NCBI RefSeq assembly: GCF_017312485.1
Contig: NZ_BMBA01000001.1
Span: forward strand, 1,750,396 to 1,814,395
From: Clostridium zeae
GTDB lineage: Bacteria > Bacillota > Clostridia > Clostridiales > Clostridiaceae
Direction of reading: 5' to 3'
DNA: 64,000 nucleotides
The notes beneath the pieces were generated by a model, which saw only the letters and a program-made list of their open reading frames with translations, was not told the origin of the DNA and did no database searches. Below, in pieces: positions 7,952 through 15,359 of the stretch. Position numbers and translations under genes: made by a program. Numbering within the stretch: position 1 is the stretch's first letter; each line of letters starts with the position of its first letter.

Positions 7952-9118
7952 TTATACATACGCTTGTTTATAAATGGCAACACAATCATCTTTAGTCATT
8001 TCTGTATATCCAACTGCAAACTGTCCCGGCATTGTGTAGATAGCATTTTCAGCCATTTTTTCAAATTCATCTGGTACAACTCCATAATCGGACATTTTTA
8101 AATCTGACACACCACAGGCTTTCATTAATTTGTCTAACGCAACAATAAAGTCTTCTGCTTTCGATGCATTTTCCATACCAATAAGCTGAGCCATTTTGAC
8201 AAATCTCTCATCACATACGTGCTTGTTAATCCAATAAGTGAAATATGCCTTACTGAGCATAATTAATCCTGCACCGTGAGGAATATCCTGATGATAAGCA
8301 CTTAATGCATGTTCTAGTGAATGCTGGCTTGAAGTAGATCCTACAACCATCTCAATGCCAGATAGATAGCTTGCAAATGCCATATGTTCTCTTGCTTCCA
8401 TATCGCTTCCATCCTTTACAGCTCTCTCTAGGTATTTTCCTACATTTTTCATTGCAGTTTCTCCTACCATATCACTCATAAGGTTAGCTCTCTTTCCGAT
8501 GTATCCTTCAGCACTATGGAAGAATGCATCAAAGCCTTGATAAGCTGTAAACTTGGGTGGCACGCTCTTCATAAGTTCCGGATCAATAATTGCAATAGCT
8601 GGAAATAATCTCAAATCTCCCACACCAAGCTTTTCATTCTTTTCATTTGTTATAACACCTGCAGGATCTGCCTCTGAACCAGTACCTGCTGTGGTAGGAA
8701 TAGCTATAATTGGAAGTGGATTATTGGGTGCTTGTTTTTTACCACCAGAGCCTGTTGCTACATAATCCCAGAGATCGCCTTCATTTGATGTCAAAAGTGC
8801 AATAGCTTTTGAAGCATCAATGCAGCTTCCTCCGCCAAGTGCAACAATGAAGTCACATCCATTTTCCCTTGCTATCTGTGCGCCTTCTTCAACGATAACT
8901 TTCGTTGGGTTCGCCTGTACTTTGTCAAAAACAACGCTTTCTACTTCAGCCGTTTTAAGTTCTTCCAACGTTTTATCCAAAGAACCATTTGTTTTTGTTG
9001 ACTTTCCATTTGATATTACTACTAATGCCTTCTTTCCCGGGATACGTTGTGTATGCAGATTATTTAAAGAACCTACCCCAAAGAGTGTCAATGTTGGTAA
9101 ATAAGTCATAAATGCCAT
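7952..9118 (-). CDS. Iron-containing alcohol dehydrogenase 2
   Basis: Group III metal-dependent alcohol dehydrogenase of 388 aa. The nucleotide motif is GGGS (95-98), with 'IPTTAGTGSEAD' at 140-151 and metal ligands D197, H201, H266 and H281 ('FDAFFHSAEG', 'SSQHSLEH', 'IPHGAG'). It is only distantly similar to the dehydrogenase at 1517 and probably differs in substrate. The start at 9118 follows AAAGGAGATAGAAGTT. It is last in the minus-strand set EFR1, CMD, collapsed cupin, ADH, 34 bases after the cupin relic, and so probably under the MerR-type promoter at 10857-10887. Confidence 0.85.
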   Translation of the reverse strand: MAFMTYLPTLTLFGVGSLNNLHTQRIPGKKALVVISNGKSTKTNGSLDKTLEELKTAEVESVVFDKVQANPTKVIVEEGAQIARENGCDFIVALGGGSCIDASKAIALLTSNEGDLWDYVATGSGGKKQAPNNPLPIIAIPTTAGTGSEADPAGVITNEKNEKLGVGDLRLFPAIAIIDPELMKSVPPKFTAYQGFDAFFHSAEGYIGKRANLMSDMVGETAMKNVGKYLERAVKDGSDMEAREHMAFASYLSGIEMVVGSTSSQHSLEHALSAYHQDIPHGAGLIMLSKAYFTYWINKHVCDERFVKMAQLIGMENASKAEDFIVALDKLMKACGVSDLKMSDYGVVPDEFEKMAENAIYTMPGQFAVGYTEMTKDDCVAIYKQAYV

Positions 9119-9152
9119 AACTTCTATCTCCTTTTAATCAAAAATTTATACT

Positions 9153-9263
9153 TTAAAGATTCTCATACTCGTCGTCAGTAACTGGCTCCAGCCATTCAGT
9201 TGAAGAACCTTTCGGCAATTCCTGTCCCATAGGAAAAGCACTTGGATTATTATTTGTATTCAT
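9153..9263 (-). pseudogene. Collapsed cupin gene: 36-codon in-frame deletion relic
   Basis: An ATG at 9263 with GGAGGAATTAATA upstream opens a 36-residue frame. Its N-terminus contains 'FPMG' and its C-terminus reads 'PKGSSTEWLEPVTDDEYENL'. These match the two ends of the cupin at 2819-3232 (FPMG at 13-16; 'PSEGSSNEWLEHVSDEEYGNL' at the C-terminus), with the roughly 100 residues of the beta-barrel between them missing. The frame and ribosome site are intact, so it may still be translated as a microprotein. It lies between the CMD gene (12 bases) and ADH 2 (34 bases), where the first module has a full cupin. Confidence 0.75.
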
Positions 9264-9275
9264 TATTAATTCCTC

Positions 9276-10028
9276 CTATTGTGCCTTTGCAGCAACTTCA
9301 TCAATAATATTCATCGCATTCAACGTACGTGGATAGCCGATGTATGGCAAACATTGTTCTACAACCTGATACATCTTTTCCTTACCATTACCAATACCAA
9401 AGTTTCCCATTGCATGACCACGTAGCTGATTCTCACAACCGCCCTGTGCAAGAATATAGCAGAAGGTAATCATCTCCCTCTCCTGATTATCAAGTCCGGT
9501 TCGGGTGTAATAATCTCCAAAACAGTTATCCGCCAGCCAGTGATTTACATTTTTTCTTAAAACCGGACCGTTGGTCTGTCTGTAAGCCATTCCTGCACCA
9601 AACAACTCTACCTGCTTAGCTAATCCTTCATCAAAGCGACTTTCTGCATTTGTGGTAGTTTGTTTTTCAAGTGGAAGTTTGATACCGTGCTGCTGCATGA
9701 TTTCACTTGTAACAACCACATAATCATAGATACGGCCAATTCCCAAATAAGCCGTTGCCTGATAAACAACCTCACGGATAGCTACCGGGTCAATACCTGC
9801 ATTTAATGCAGCATGCAGCATATTTCGATATTCTCCCATGCCCTGACATCCGAGCAATACAGAAAGGATACATAGCATTCGCTCTTTTTCTGTTAGACTT
9901 CCAGCATTAACTACTTCATTCTGAGAAAAGTTTGCAGTAATTTCTACCCATTCCGGATCACTTACTGCCAAAGTGCATTCTACTCCTTTAAAAAGTTCGT
10001 TCATTCTTTTCTTTGCTACTTCATTCAT
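9276..10028 (-). CDS. Carboxymuconolactone decarboxylase family protein, tandem-domain
   Basis: A 250-aa protein with two CMD-type halves. The first (about 35-115) contains 'LTEKERMLCILSVLLGCQGM' and 'HAALNAGIDPVAIREVVYQA'; the second (about 130-245) contains 'LDNQEREMITFCYILAQGG' and a 'GHAMGNFGIGN' segment. The reaction is unknown; relatives act as decarboxylases or as alkylhydroperoxidase-like proteins. The start at 10028 has GGAGG upstream ('aggttttaat' spacing), 17 bases after the EFR1 stop. Base composition looks richer in GC than the surrounding genes, which hints at transfer. Confidence 0.8.
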   Translation of the reverse strand: MNEVAKKRMNELFKGVECTLAVSDPEWVEITANFSQNEVVNAGSLTEKERMLCILSVLLGCQGMGEYRNMLHAALNAGIDPVAIREVVYQATAYLGIGRIYDYVVVTSEIMQQHGIKLPLEKQTTTNAESRFDEGLAKQVELFGAGMAYRQTNGPVLRKNVNHWLADNCFGDYYTRTGLDNQEREMITFCYILAQGGCENQLRGHAMGNFGIGNGKEKMYQVVEQCLPYIGYPRTLNAMNIIDEVAAKAQ

Positions 10029-10045
10029 ATTAAAACCTCCACTTT

Positions 10046-10813
10046 TTACTTATTCTGGTTATTAGCTTCTATAATTTCCTTCAGCTTTATATGCTCGTTT
10101 CGGTATCTTGCATCAGGATTTTTTTCTGGTATGGTAAGTCCGATTGCTTTCTGCGGACAGGCATGTGCACAAGCCAGACATGTCTGACAGTTTCCTGGTA
10201 TATGAACGGCTTTTCCATTTTCTATTTTGATTGAGCTGGATGGACAAACCTTCTCACAGATGCCGCATCCTACACATTTTTCTCCTACTTTTAAAAGATG
10301 CTGCCATGCATCCGATGGCATTTTGCTCATATTTCCAAGAAATTGCTTATGTGCTTCTCTATCAGTATCTGTTACTTCAGAAATCATATTCTTTTTGTTT
10401 TTAATATCTTCCACGATTTCAGCAATATGTTCACCCACCTTCTTATCAAGCAAAATCTGCTCATTCATATCAAAACTTGGAAGCCAGTTATCTACCACAA
10501 CAATGATATTGATATAGCTTGCTGTTATCCCACATTCTTTACAAAGCTTATCAGCCAGTTCTGCTGCACCGCCATGACGATTTCCATAGGTTAGAATCAT
10601 ATAGAAATATTCTGTGTTAAAGGTGCTTTTTTTCAAAAATTCCTTTACCATAGGTGGAACCTCATGCCCATAGACAGGAGATACAATACCAATGCTCTCA
10701 TCTCTAAAGCTTAATTTCTCCTTATTTATAATCTGTGGAATGCTAACTAGTTCGTCATCGATATGTTTTGCTACATAAAGGCTATTACCTGTACCTGTAA
10801 AATAAAATAACAT
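10046..10813 (-). CDS. EFR1-family ferredoxin-flavodoxin fusion
   Basis: Electron carrier or oxidoreductase of 255 aa. The N-terminal flavodoxin-like domain (1 to about 150) has the FMN phosphate loop 'FTGTGNS' at 5-11. The C-terminal ferredoxin domain has two 4Fe-4S motifs: C180xxC183xxC186xxxC190 and C209xxC212xxC215xxxC219. It is a cytosolic low-potential redox protein and probably supplies electrons to a partner enzyme; the neighbouring CMD and ADH proteins are candidates. It is the first gene of the minus-strand set and starts just after the MerR-type promoter. AGGAGG lies upstream of the ATG at 10813. Confidence 0.85.
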   Translation of the reverse strand: MLFYFTGTGNSLYVAKHIDDELVSIPQIINKEKLSFRDESIGIVSPVYGHEVPPMVKEFLKKSTFNTEYFYMILTYGNRHGGAAELADKLCKECGITASYINIIVVVDNWLPSFDMNEQILLDKKVGEHIAEIVEDIKNKKNMISEVTDTDREAHKQFLGNMSKMPSDAWQHLLKVGEKCVGCGICEKVCPSSSIKIENGKAVHIPGNCQTCLACAHACPQKAIGLTIPEKNPDARYRNEHIKLKEIIEANNQNK

Positions 10814-10856
10814 CTGAAACCTCCTTGAATAATCTTTTTCTTCTTGTTATAATCCG

Positions 10857-10887
10857 ATTGTATCAATCGGTTGTAACAACCGGTCAA
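10857..10887 (-). promoter_or_regulatory. MerR-type promoter/operator of the EFR1 set
   Basis: Minus strand: TTGACC (10887-10882), a spacer of exactly 19 bases, then TACAAT (10862-10857). The spacer holds the near-centred palindrome CGGTTGTTACAACCG. It is divergent from the MerR gene at 10942, the normal layout for a MerR activator and its target. Confidence 0.7.
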
Positions 10888-10941
10888 GTGTTTTTGAAAA
10901 ATTTTTAAATCTAAATTTCTAAGCGAAGAGGAGAATGAAAT

Positions 10942-11328
10942 ATGTATACGATGAAAAAAGTTTGCGAAGCTACCGGATTGACCTATGAGACATTAAAATT
11001 CTATTGTAATGAAGGTCTCGTACCTAACGTAAAACGTGATAGGAATAAGCGTCGAATTTTTGATGACAGAGATTTAGCATGGATAAAAGACCTGAGCTGT
11101 TTAAAGAAATGTTCTATGAGTATTGCAGATATGAAGGAATATCTTGCACTTTGTCTTGAAGGGAAATCATCCATTCCATCTCGTCAGGTAATGTTGAAAA
11201 TAAAAAAAGAAGCCTTACTCTCCCAAATTGAAGAGATAACCGCTTCTATTAATTATATTGAATGGAAACAAGGCTTTTACAAGGATGTACTTAGTGGAAA
11301 AACAGAATACATCAGCAATCTAATATAA
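10942..11328 (+). CDS. MerR-family transcriptional regulator
   Basis: A 128-aa regulator. The winged helix is at about 3-70 ('KKVCEATGLTYETLKFYCNE' then 'DDRDLAWIKDLSCLKKCSMS'), followed by a dimerising coiled coil at about 80-115. There is no metal-binding Cys cluster at the C-terminus, so it probably belongs with the aldehyde/redox-responsive AdhR-like group rather than the metal sensors; C52 and C56 lie near the DNA-binding domain. It is divergent from the EFR1 set, and the palindromic operator at 10857-10887 is its likely target. Starts at 10942 (GAGGAG upstream) or at the internal ATG three codons later. Confidence 0.85.
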   Translation: MYTMKKVCEATGLTYETLKFYCNEGLVPNVKRDRNKRRIFDDRDLAWIKDLSCLKKCSMSIADMKEYLALCLEGKSSIPSRQVMLKIKKEALLSQIEEITASINYIEWKQGFYKDVLSGKTEYISNLI

Positions 11329-11338
11329 CATTTGTGTC

Positions 11339-11470
11339 TCATATCTTTACATCCTCTTGATATAAAACACAGAATGACATTTCATCACACTTTCGGATAC
11401 CAGACTCTGTCCTGCAAACTGGTAGAATAAGACCTATTCTTTCATAGTAACGTAGTGGTGTTAGTATAAA
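11339..11470 (-). pseudogene. Relic of a second MerR-family regulator
   Basis: A minus-strand frame without a start encodes 'LRYYERIGLILPVCRTESGI' followed by 'RKCDEMSF', the unmistakable recognition-helix and wing region of a MerR protein. It then loses homology and ends at a TGA (11339-11341). Both the N-terminus and the whole effector half are missing. It may be what is left of the regulator for one of the orphan 19-bp-spacer promoters at 3.3-3.4 kb. Confidence 0.65.
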
Positions 11471-11520
11471 GCAGTGGACACATTAATTTGAACTAAGTAT
11501 TCAAATAATTACCTATACAA

Positions 11521-11564
11521 AAAAGCAGTGTGAATCTTATTTATTTAAGACTCACACTGCTTTT
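11521..11564 (-). terminator. Terminator of the maoC operon
   Basis: The 19-base arms AAAAGCAGTGTGAATCTTA (11521-11539) and TAAGACTCACACTGCTTTT (11546-11564) pair with one mismatch. Flanking A/T runs make it a bidirectional terminator at the end of the minus-strand operon. Confidence 0.75.
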
Positions 11565-11577
11565 AGATAACTTGTCT

Positions 11578-11994
11578 TTATTTTGGAGGCATTATAGTTG
11601 CAACACCTATCAGTACTTCAACACCATTTTGATTTGTACATATAGTACTTAATTTTATTCTATTCTTATCTTCAAGCTTCTCTATAACCTCAACTTCAGC
11701 TTTAATTGTATCTCCTATCTTCACTGGAGCAACAAATTTAAGTTCTTGTCCAAGATATATTGAACCTGGTCCTGGCAATTGCATACCAAGTACTGCTGAT
11801 ACTAAACCGGCCGTTAACATGCCATGAGCAATTCTACCTTGAAACATTGTTTTTTCTGCCTCAACTTGATTTATATGAGCTGGATTTAAGTCTCCTGTTA
11901 TACCAGCATACAAGTATACATCTGTTTCTGTAATTGTCTTTTGAAAAGACGCTTTATCACCAATATTTATTTCTTTTATAGTTAAACCCTTCAC
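11578..11994 (-). CDS. MaoC-family (R)-specific enoyl-CoA hydratase
   Basis: Hot-dog-fold hydratase of 138 aa. The catalytic Asp/His pair is in 'GDLNPAH' (D35, H40), the PhaJ-type signature. It would interconvert (R)-3-hydroxyacyl-CoA and trans-2-enoyl-CoA. I place the start at a GTG at 11994: GGAGG lies eight bases before it but only two before the alternative TTG at 12000. It is the third gene of the operon CoA-transferase, GntP permease, MaoC; here it would dehydrate the imported, CoA-activated hydroxyacid to crotonyl-CoA, feeding butyrate metabolism (inference). Confidence 0.85.
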   Translation of the reverse strand: MKGLTIKEINIGDKASFQKTITETDVYLYAGITGDLNPAHINQVEAEKTMFQGRIAHGMLTAGLVSAVLGMQLPGPGSIYLGQELKFVAPVKIGDTIKAEVEVIEKLEDKNRIKLSTICTNQNGVEVLIGVATIMPPK

Positions 11995-12054
11995 TTTCAA
12001 TTCCTCCTTTTATAAGACTTTTCCCATTTATCAACTAATACACAAAGTACTTAA

Positions 12055-13449
12055 TTAAACAAAATGTAATATGCTTTGTAAAGCTATTAATACAAATACA
12101 GTTCCTGTCTTAATACAAGTGATCATGAAAATATCTTTATATGATTGTTTGTGAGTTAAGCCTGCAATTCCAAGTAGAGTTATAACAGCACCATTGTGAG
12201 GTAAGGTATCCATTCCACCTGATGCCATTGCAGCAACACGATGAAGTAATTGTGGATTTATCCCAGAGCTATTTGCCCAAGTTAAATATTGCTTACCAAA
12301 AGTATCAAGTGCTATACTCATTCCACCAGACGCAGAGCCTGTAACTCCTGAAAGTACGTTTACTGTTACTGCTTCTGAAAGTAATGGACTACCATTTGGA
12401 TTAATGTTAGTTAAAGCATGAGCTATGGATTGAAATCCTGGTAAAGTTTTAATAACATTACCAAAGCCTACTTCTGACGCTGTATTCATAACAGCTAGTA
12501 GCGATCCAACTGCACCAGCATTAATTGCTGAAGCTAAATTACCTTTCATACGCTTTGGATTAATACAAACTGCAAGTAGAATACCAAAAACAAGTGCAAT
12601 CATTAAAGCCCAGTTATTCATTGAACCTACAACACTAGCCTGTGGGATATTATAAGGAGCTTTAGTAACCCAAGAAACTATATCCCATTTAGGAAATACT
12701 AATTTTTGCAAGGCCAAAGTCACTCCAAGTACAGATATTAATGGTAATGCTGCTATTAATGGATTTGGTAAACTTCCATCTTCAACAAGTATTGGCTCAT
12801 TTTTATGGTTATCTCCATAGCCTTCTCCATTTGCTTGAGCTATACGTTTACGCCACTCAAGATAAGATACTCCGCAAACTAAAACTATAATCGCACCTAA
12901 GGTTCCAAATATAGGAGCTGCATAAAGATCTGTGTTAAAAAACTTCATTGGTATAGAGTTTTGAATTTGAGGGGTTCCTGGAAGTGCATCCATTGTAAAT
13001 GTGAAGGCACCAACTGCGATAGTCGCAGGAACCAGTCTCTTTGGAATATCTGCTTCTTTAAATATTGATGCTGCAAATGGATATACTGCAAATGCAACAA
13101 CGAAAAGGCTTACACCACCATAAGTTAAAATGGCTGCTGATAAAATTACAGATAACATAGCACGCTTTTTACCCAATTTTTCAACTATAAATTTAGCAAT
13201 AGATTTTGCTGCACCAGATTGCTCCATAACTTTTCCAAATACAGCACCTAATAAGAAGAACGGAAAGTAAACCTTTACGTAATTGCCTAAGTTAGGTAAG
13301 AATATTTCCGTATAGGTTGGCATTATTGCCATTCCAGAAAATATAGCTGCTGCAATTGCAAATATAGGTGCAAAAACAATAACTGAGAATCCTCTATAAG
13401 CCATAATCATTAATAATACTAAGCTTAATATAATACCTATAACCGCCAT
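12055..13449 (-). CDS. GntP-family permease
   Basis: A 464-aa integral membrane protein with roughly 12 hydrophobic segments and family-typical 'GGVSLFVVAFAVYP' and 'GMDTLPHNGAVITLL' stretches. GntP proteins are proton symporters for gluconate or hydroxy acids; relatives next to CoA-transferases take up 3-hydroxybutyrate. The start at 13449 follows GGAGG by eight bases; an ATG at 13464 overlaps that ribosome site and is rejected. It lies 79 bases after the CoA-transferase and 60 before maoC. Confidence 0.85.
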   Translation of the reverse strand: MAVIGIILSLVLLMIMAYRGFSVIVFAPIFAIAAAIFSGMAIMPTYTEIFLPNLGNYVKVYFPFFLLGAVFGKVMEQSGAAKSIAKFIVEKLGKKRAMLSVILSAAILTYGGVSLFVVAFAVYPFAASIFKEADIPKRLVPATIAVGAFTFTMDALPGTPQIQNSIPMKFFNTDLYAAPIFGTLGAIIVLVCGVSYLEWRKRIAQANGEGYGDNHKNEPILVEDGSLPNPLIAALPLISVLGVTLALQKLVFPKWDIVSWVTKAPYNIPQASVVGSMNNWALMIALVFGILLAVCINPKRMKGNLASAINAGAVGSLLAVMNTASEVGFGNVIKTLPGFQSIAHALTNINPNGSPLLSEAVTVNVLSGVTGSASGGMSIALDTFGKQYLTWANSSGINPQLLHRVAAMASGGMDTLPHNGAVITLLGIAGLTHKQSYKDIFMITCIKTGTVFVLIALQSILHFV

Positions 13450-13528
13450 ATAAAAAACCTCCATTTATTTATTATTTTTTATTTAATAACCACTTTTTCT
13501 AACCATAGTTATTTTTCACATTTAGAAG

Positions 13529-15073
13529 TTACTTGAGATTCATAAGTTCATCCTTAAAGATTCTTACATCCATGAGCTTTAAATTCTGTGATATTATTGG
13601 TCTAAAATCCATTTGATCCAGAATATCTTTTTCTAAATTTACTCCCGGAGCTATTTCTTCTAGTTCCACTCCATCACTGGTCAATCTAAAGACTGCTCTT
13701 TCAGTTATATAAAGAACTGATTGGTTTACTTCTCTTGCATAATCTCCACTAAAAGTGATTTGCTCAACATCCTTGATAAATTTCTTTGATTTACCTTCAT
13801 TATCAATGATTAGCTTGCCATCAGAAATATTAATCTTAAGTCCTCCTGCAGTAAAGGTTCCACAGAAAACAACCTTTTTTGCATTTTGAGTTATATTTAT
13901 AAAGCCACCACATCCAGCTATCTTAGGACCGAATTTGCTTACATTGATGTTTCCTTTTTCATCACATTGCGCAAGCCCTAAAAACGCTACATCTAAACCT
14001 CCACCATCATAAAAATCAAACTGCGATGATTGATCTATTATACTATCTGGATTAATTGCTGCTCCAAAGCTCAGACCACCAGCAGGTATTCCTCCAATTG
14101 GACCAGACTCAATTGTAAGTCTCAAGGTATTACCTATATTTTCTTCATTTGCCACCATAGAAATACCCTCTGGCATTCCAATTCCTAAATTTGCGATTGC
14201 ATTTGGAACAAGTTCCATAGCACAACGTCTGGCTATTATTTTTCTTTCGTCCATAGGAAGGCATTTAATAGAACTAGCTGGCATTTTTATTTCTCCACAG
14301 AAAGCAGGATTAAATGCTTCTGCAAAGGTCTGCATGTGATCTTCTGCACTAGCTACAACTACGGCATCTACAAGTATTCCTGGAATTTTTACAAGTCTTG
14401 GATCTAAATTTCCTTTTGATACTATTTTTTCAACCTGAAGAATAACTTTTCCACCTGAATTCTTTGCTGCCTGAGCCATTGAAAGACCATCAAGAGTTGC
14501 AGCTTCCTTTTGAAGACTTGCATTTCCTTCTTCATCTGCATAAGTAGCCCTAATTATTGCTACATTTATAGGAAAAGCTTTATAGTAAAGATACTCTTTA
14601 TCGTCAATATTGATAACCTTTACAATGTCTTCAGTAGTATAGTCATTTAATTTTCCGCCTTCAACCCTTGGATCTACAAAAGTTTTCAAACCAACATGAG
14701 TAATTGTTCCTGGCTTTCCTGCTGCAATATCTCTGTAAAGACTTGATATTACTCCTTGAGGAAGATTATAAGCTTTTATCTTATTCTTAATTGCTAGTTC
14801 CTGAACCTTAGGAGCGAGTCCCCAATGTCCTCCTATCACTTTAGAAAGAAGACCTTCTTGACCTAAATGATTTAAGCCTTTTTCTTTACCATCTCCTTGA
14901 CCTGCTGCATAAACAAGAGTTAAGCTACTCGGAGCACCTTTCTCTAGGTAAATTTCTTTAAGCTTCTTTGTAACTCCCTCTGGATGTCCAATACCTATGA
15001 AGCCGCCTACTGCCACTGTGTCTCCATTTTTTATTAAGGAGATTGCTTGTTCCGCCAACATTACCTTGCTCAT
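13529..15073 (-). CDS. Acetate/3-oxoacid CoA-transferase, fused alpha-beta (YdiF-type)
   Basis: A 514-aa single-chain CoA-transferase. The alpha half begins with 'GDTVAVGGFIGIGHPE' (17-32), and the beta half carries the active-site Glu322 in 'TIESGPIGGIPAGG' (320-333), which forms the glutamyl-CoA intermediate. It would move CoA from acetyl- or butyryl-CoA onto a short-chain hydroxy or keto acid. It is the first gene after the sigma-54 promoter at 15153-15169. The ribosome site is AGGAGGAGAAAAT. Confidence 0.88.
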   Translation of the reverse strand: MSKVMLAEQAISLIKNGDTVAVGGFIGIGHPEGVTKKLKEIYLEKGAPSSLTLVYAAGQGDGKEKGLNHLGQEGLLSKVIGGHWGLAPKVQELAIKNKIKAYNLPQGVISSLYRDIAAGKPGTITHVGLKTFVDPRVEGGKLNDYTTEDIVKVINIDDKEYLYYKAFPINVAIIRATYADEEGNASLQKEAATLDGLSMAQAAKNSGGKVILQVEKIVSKGNLDPRLVKIPGILVDAVVVASAEDHMQTFAEAFNPAFCGEIKMPASSIKCLPMDERKIIARRCAMELVPNAIANLGIGMPEGISMVANEENIGNTLRLTIESGPIGGIPAGGLSFGAAINPDSIIDQSSQFDFYDGGGLDVAFLGLAQCDEKGNINVSKFGPKIAGCGGFINITQNAKKVVFCGTFTAGGLKINISDGKLIIDNEGKSKKFIKDVEQITFSGDYAREVNQSVLYITERAVFRLTSDGVELEEIAPGVNLEKDILDQMDFRPIISQNLKLMDVRIFKDELMNLK

Positions 15074-15152
15074 ATTTTCTCCTCCTTTTCATATACTCCA
15101 TAAAGTAAAAGTGTAATATTTATTAATAAGTTCGCTTTCACTTATTTATATT

Positions 15153-15169
15153 AGCAAGATTCATGCCAA
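15153..15169 (-). promoter_or_regulatory. Sigma-54 (-24/-12) promoter of the CoA-transferase operon
   Basis: Minus strand TTGGCATGAATCTTGCT matches TGGCAC-N5-TTGC with the correct five-base spacing: GG at 15167-15166 and GC at 15155-15154. It lies about 80 bases before the CoA-transferase start and is paired with the sigma-54 activator encoded just upstream. Confidence 0.8.
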
Positions 15170-15256
15170 GACTTTAGTGATAAAAGAAACGTAAATAAAG
15201 GAGTTCACCTGCTTTAAAGGTATCCAAATCTTATAAAGCTCAAAAATAATGTTCAC

Positions 15257-15352
15257 ACTTCCGTACATAATTTAACGTAAACATTTACATACAGTACGTA
15301 GTTCCGTACACTTATGATATGTAAAAAAAGTAGTTGTACGAACTTCCGCACA
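15257..15352. promoter_or_regulatory. Three upstream activator repeats for the sigma-54 regulator
   Basis: ACTTCCGTACA (15257-15267), AGTTCCGTACA (15300-15310) and ACTTCCGCACA (15342-15352) are direct repeats at steps of 43 and 42 bases, about four helical turns. They begin roughly 90 bases upstream of the -24/-12 promoter. This is the layout expected for a DNA-looping activator's binding sites; the last copy sits inside the regulator's own terminator. Confidence 0.6.
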
Positions 15353-15359
15353 ACTACTT
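15322..15359 (-). terminator. Terminator of the sigma-54 regulator gene
   Basis: Stem 15328-15340 with 15347-15359 (13 bp, one mismatch) around a six-base loop. On the minus strand it is followed by a U-run (15327-15322). The gene's TAG stop lies inside the stem. Confidence 0.7.

Noticed and set aside
11470-11500. GTGGACACATTAATTTGAAC-like sequence as an insertion-sequence end
   Set aside because: It loosely resembles TGTGTCCA near 20485, but there is no matching partner end or target duplication.
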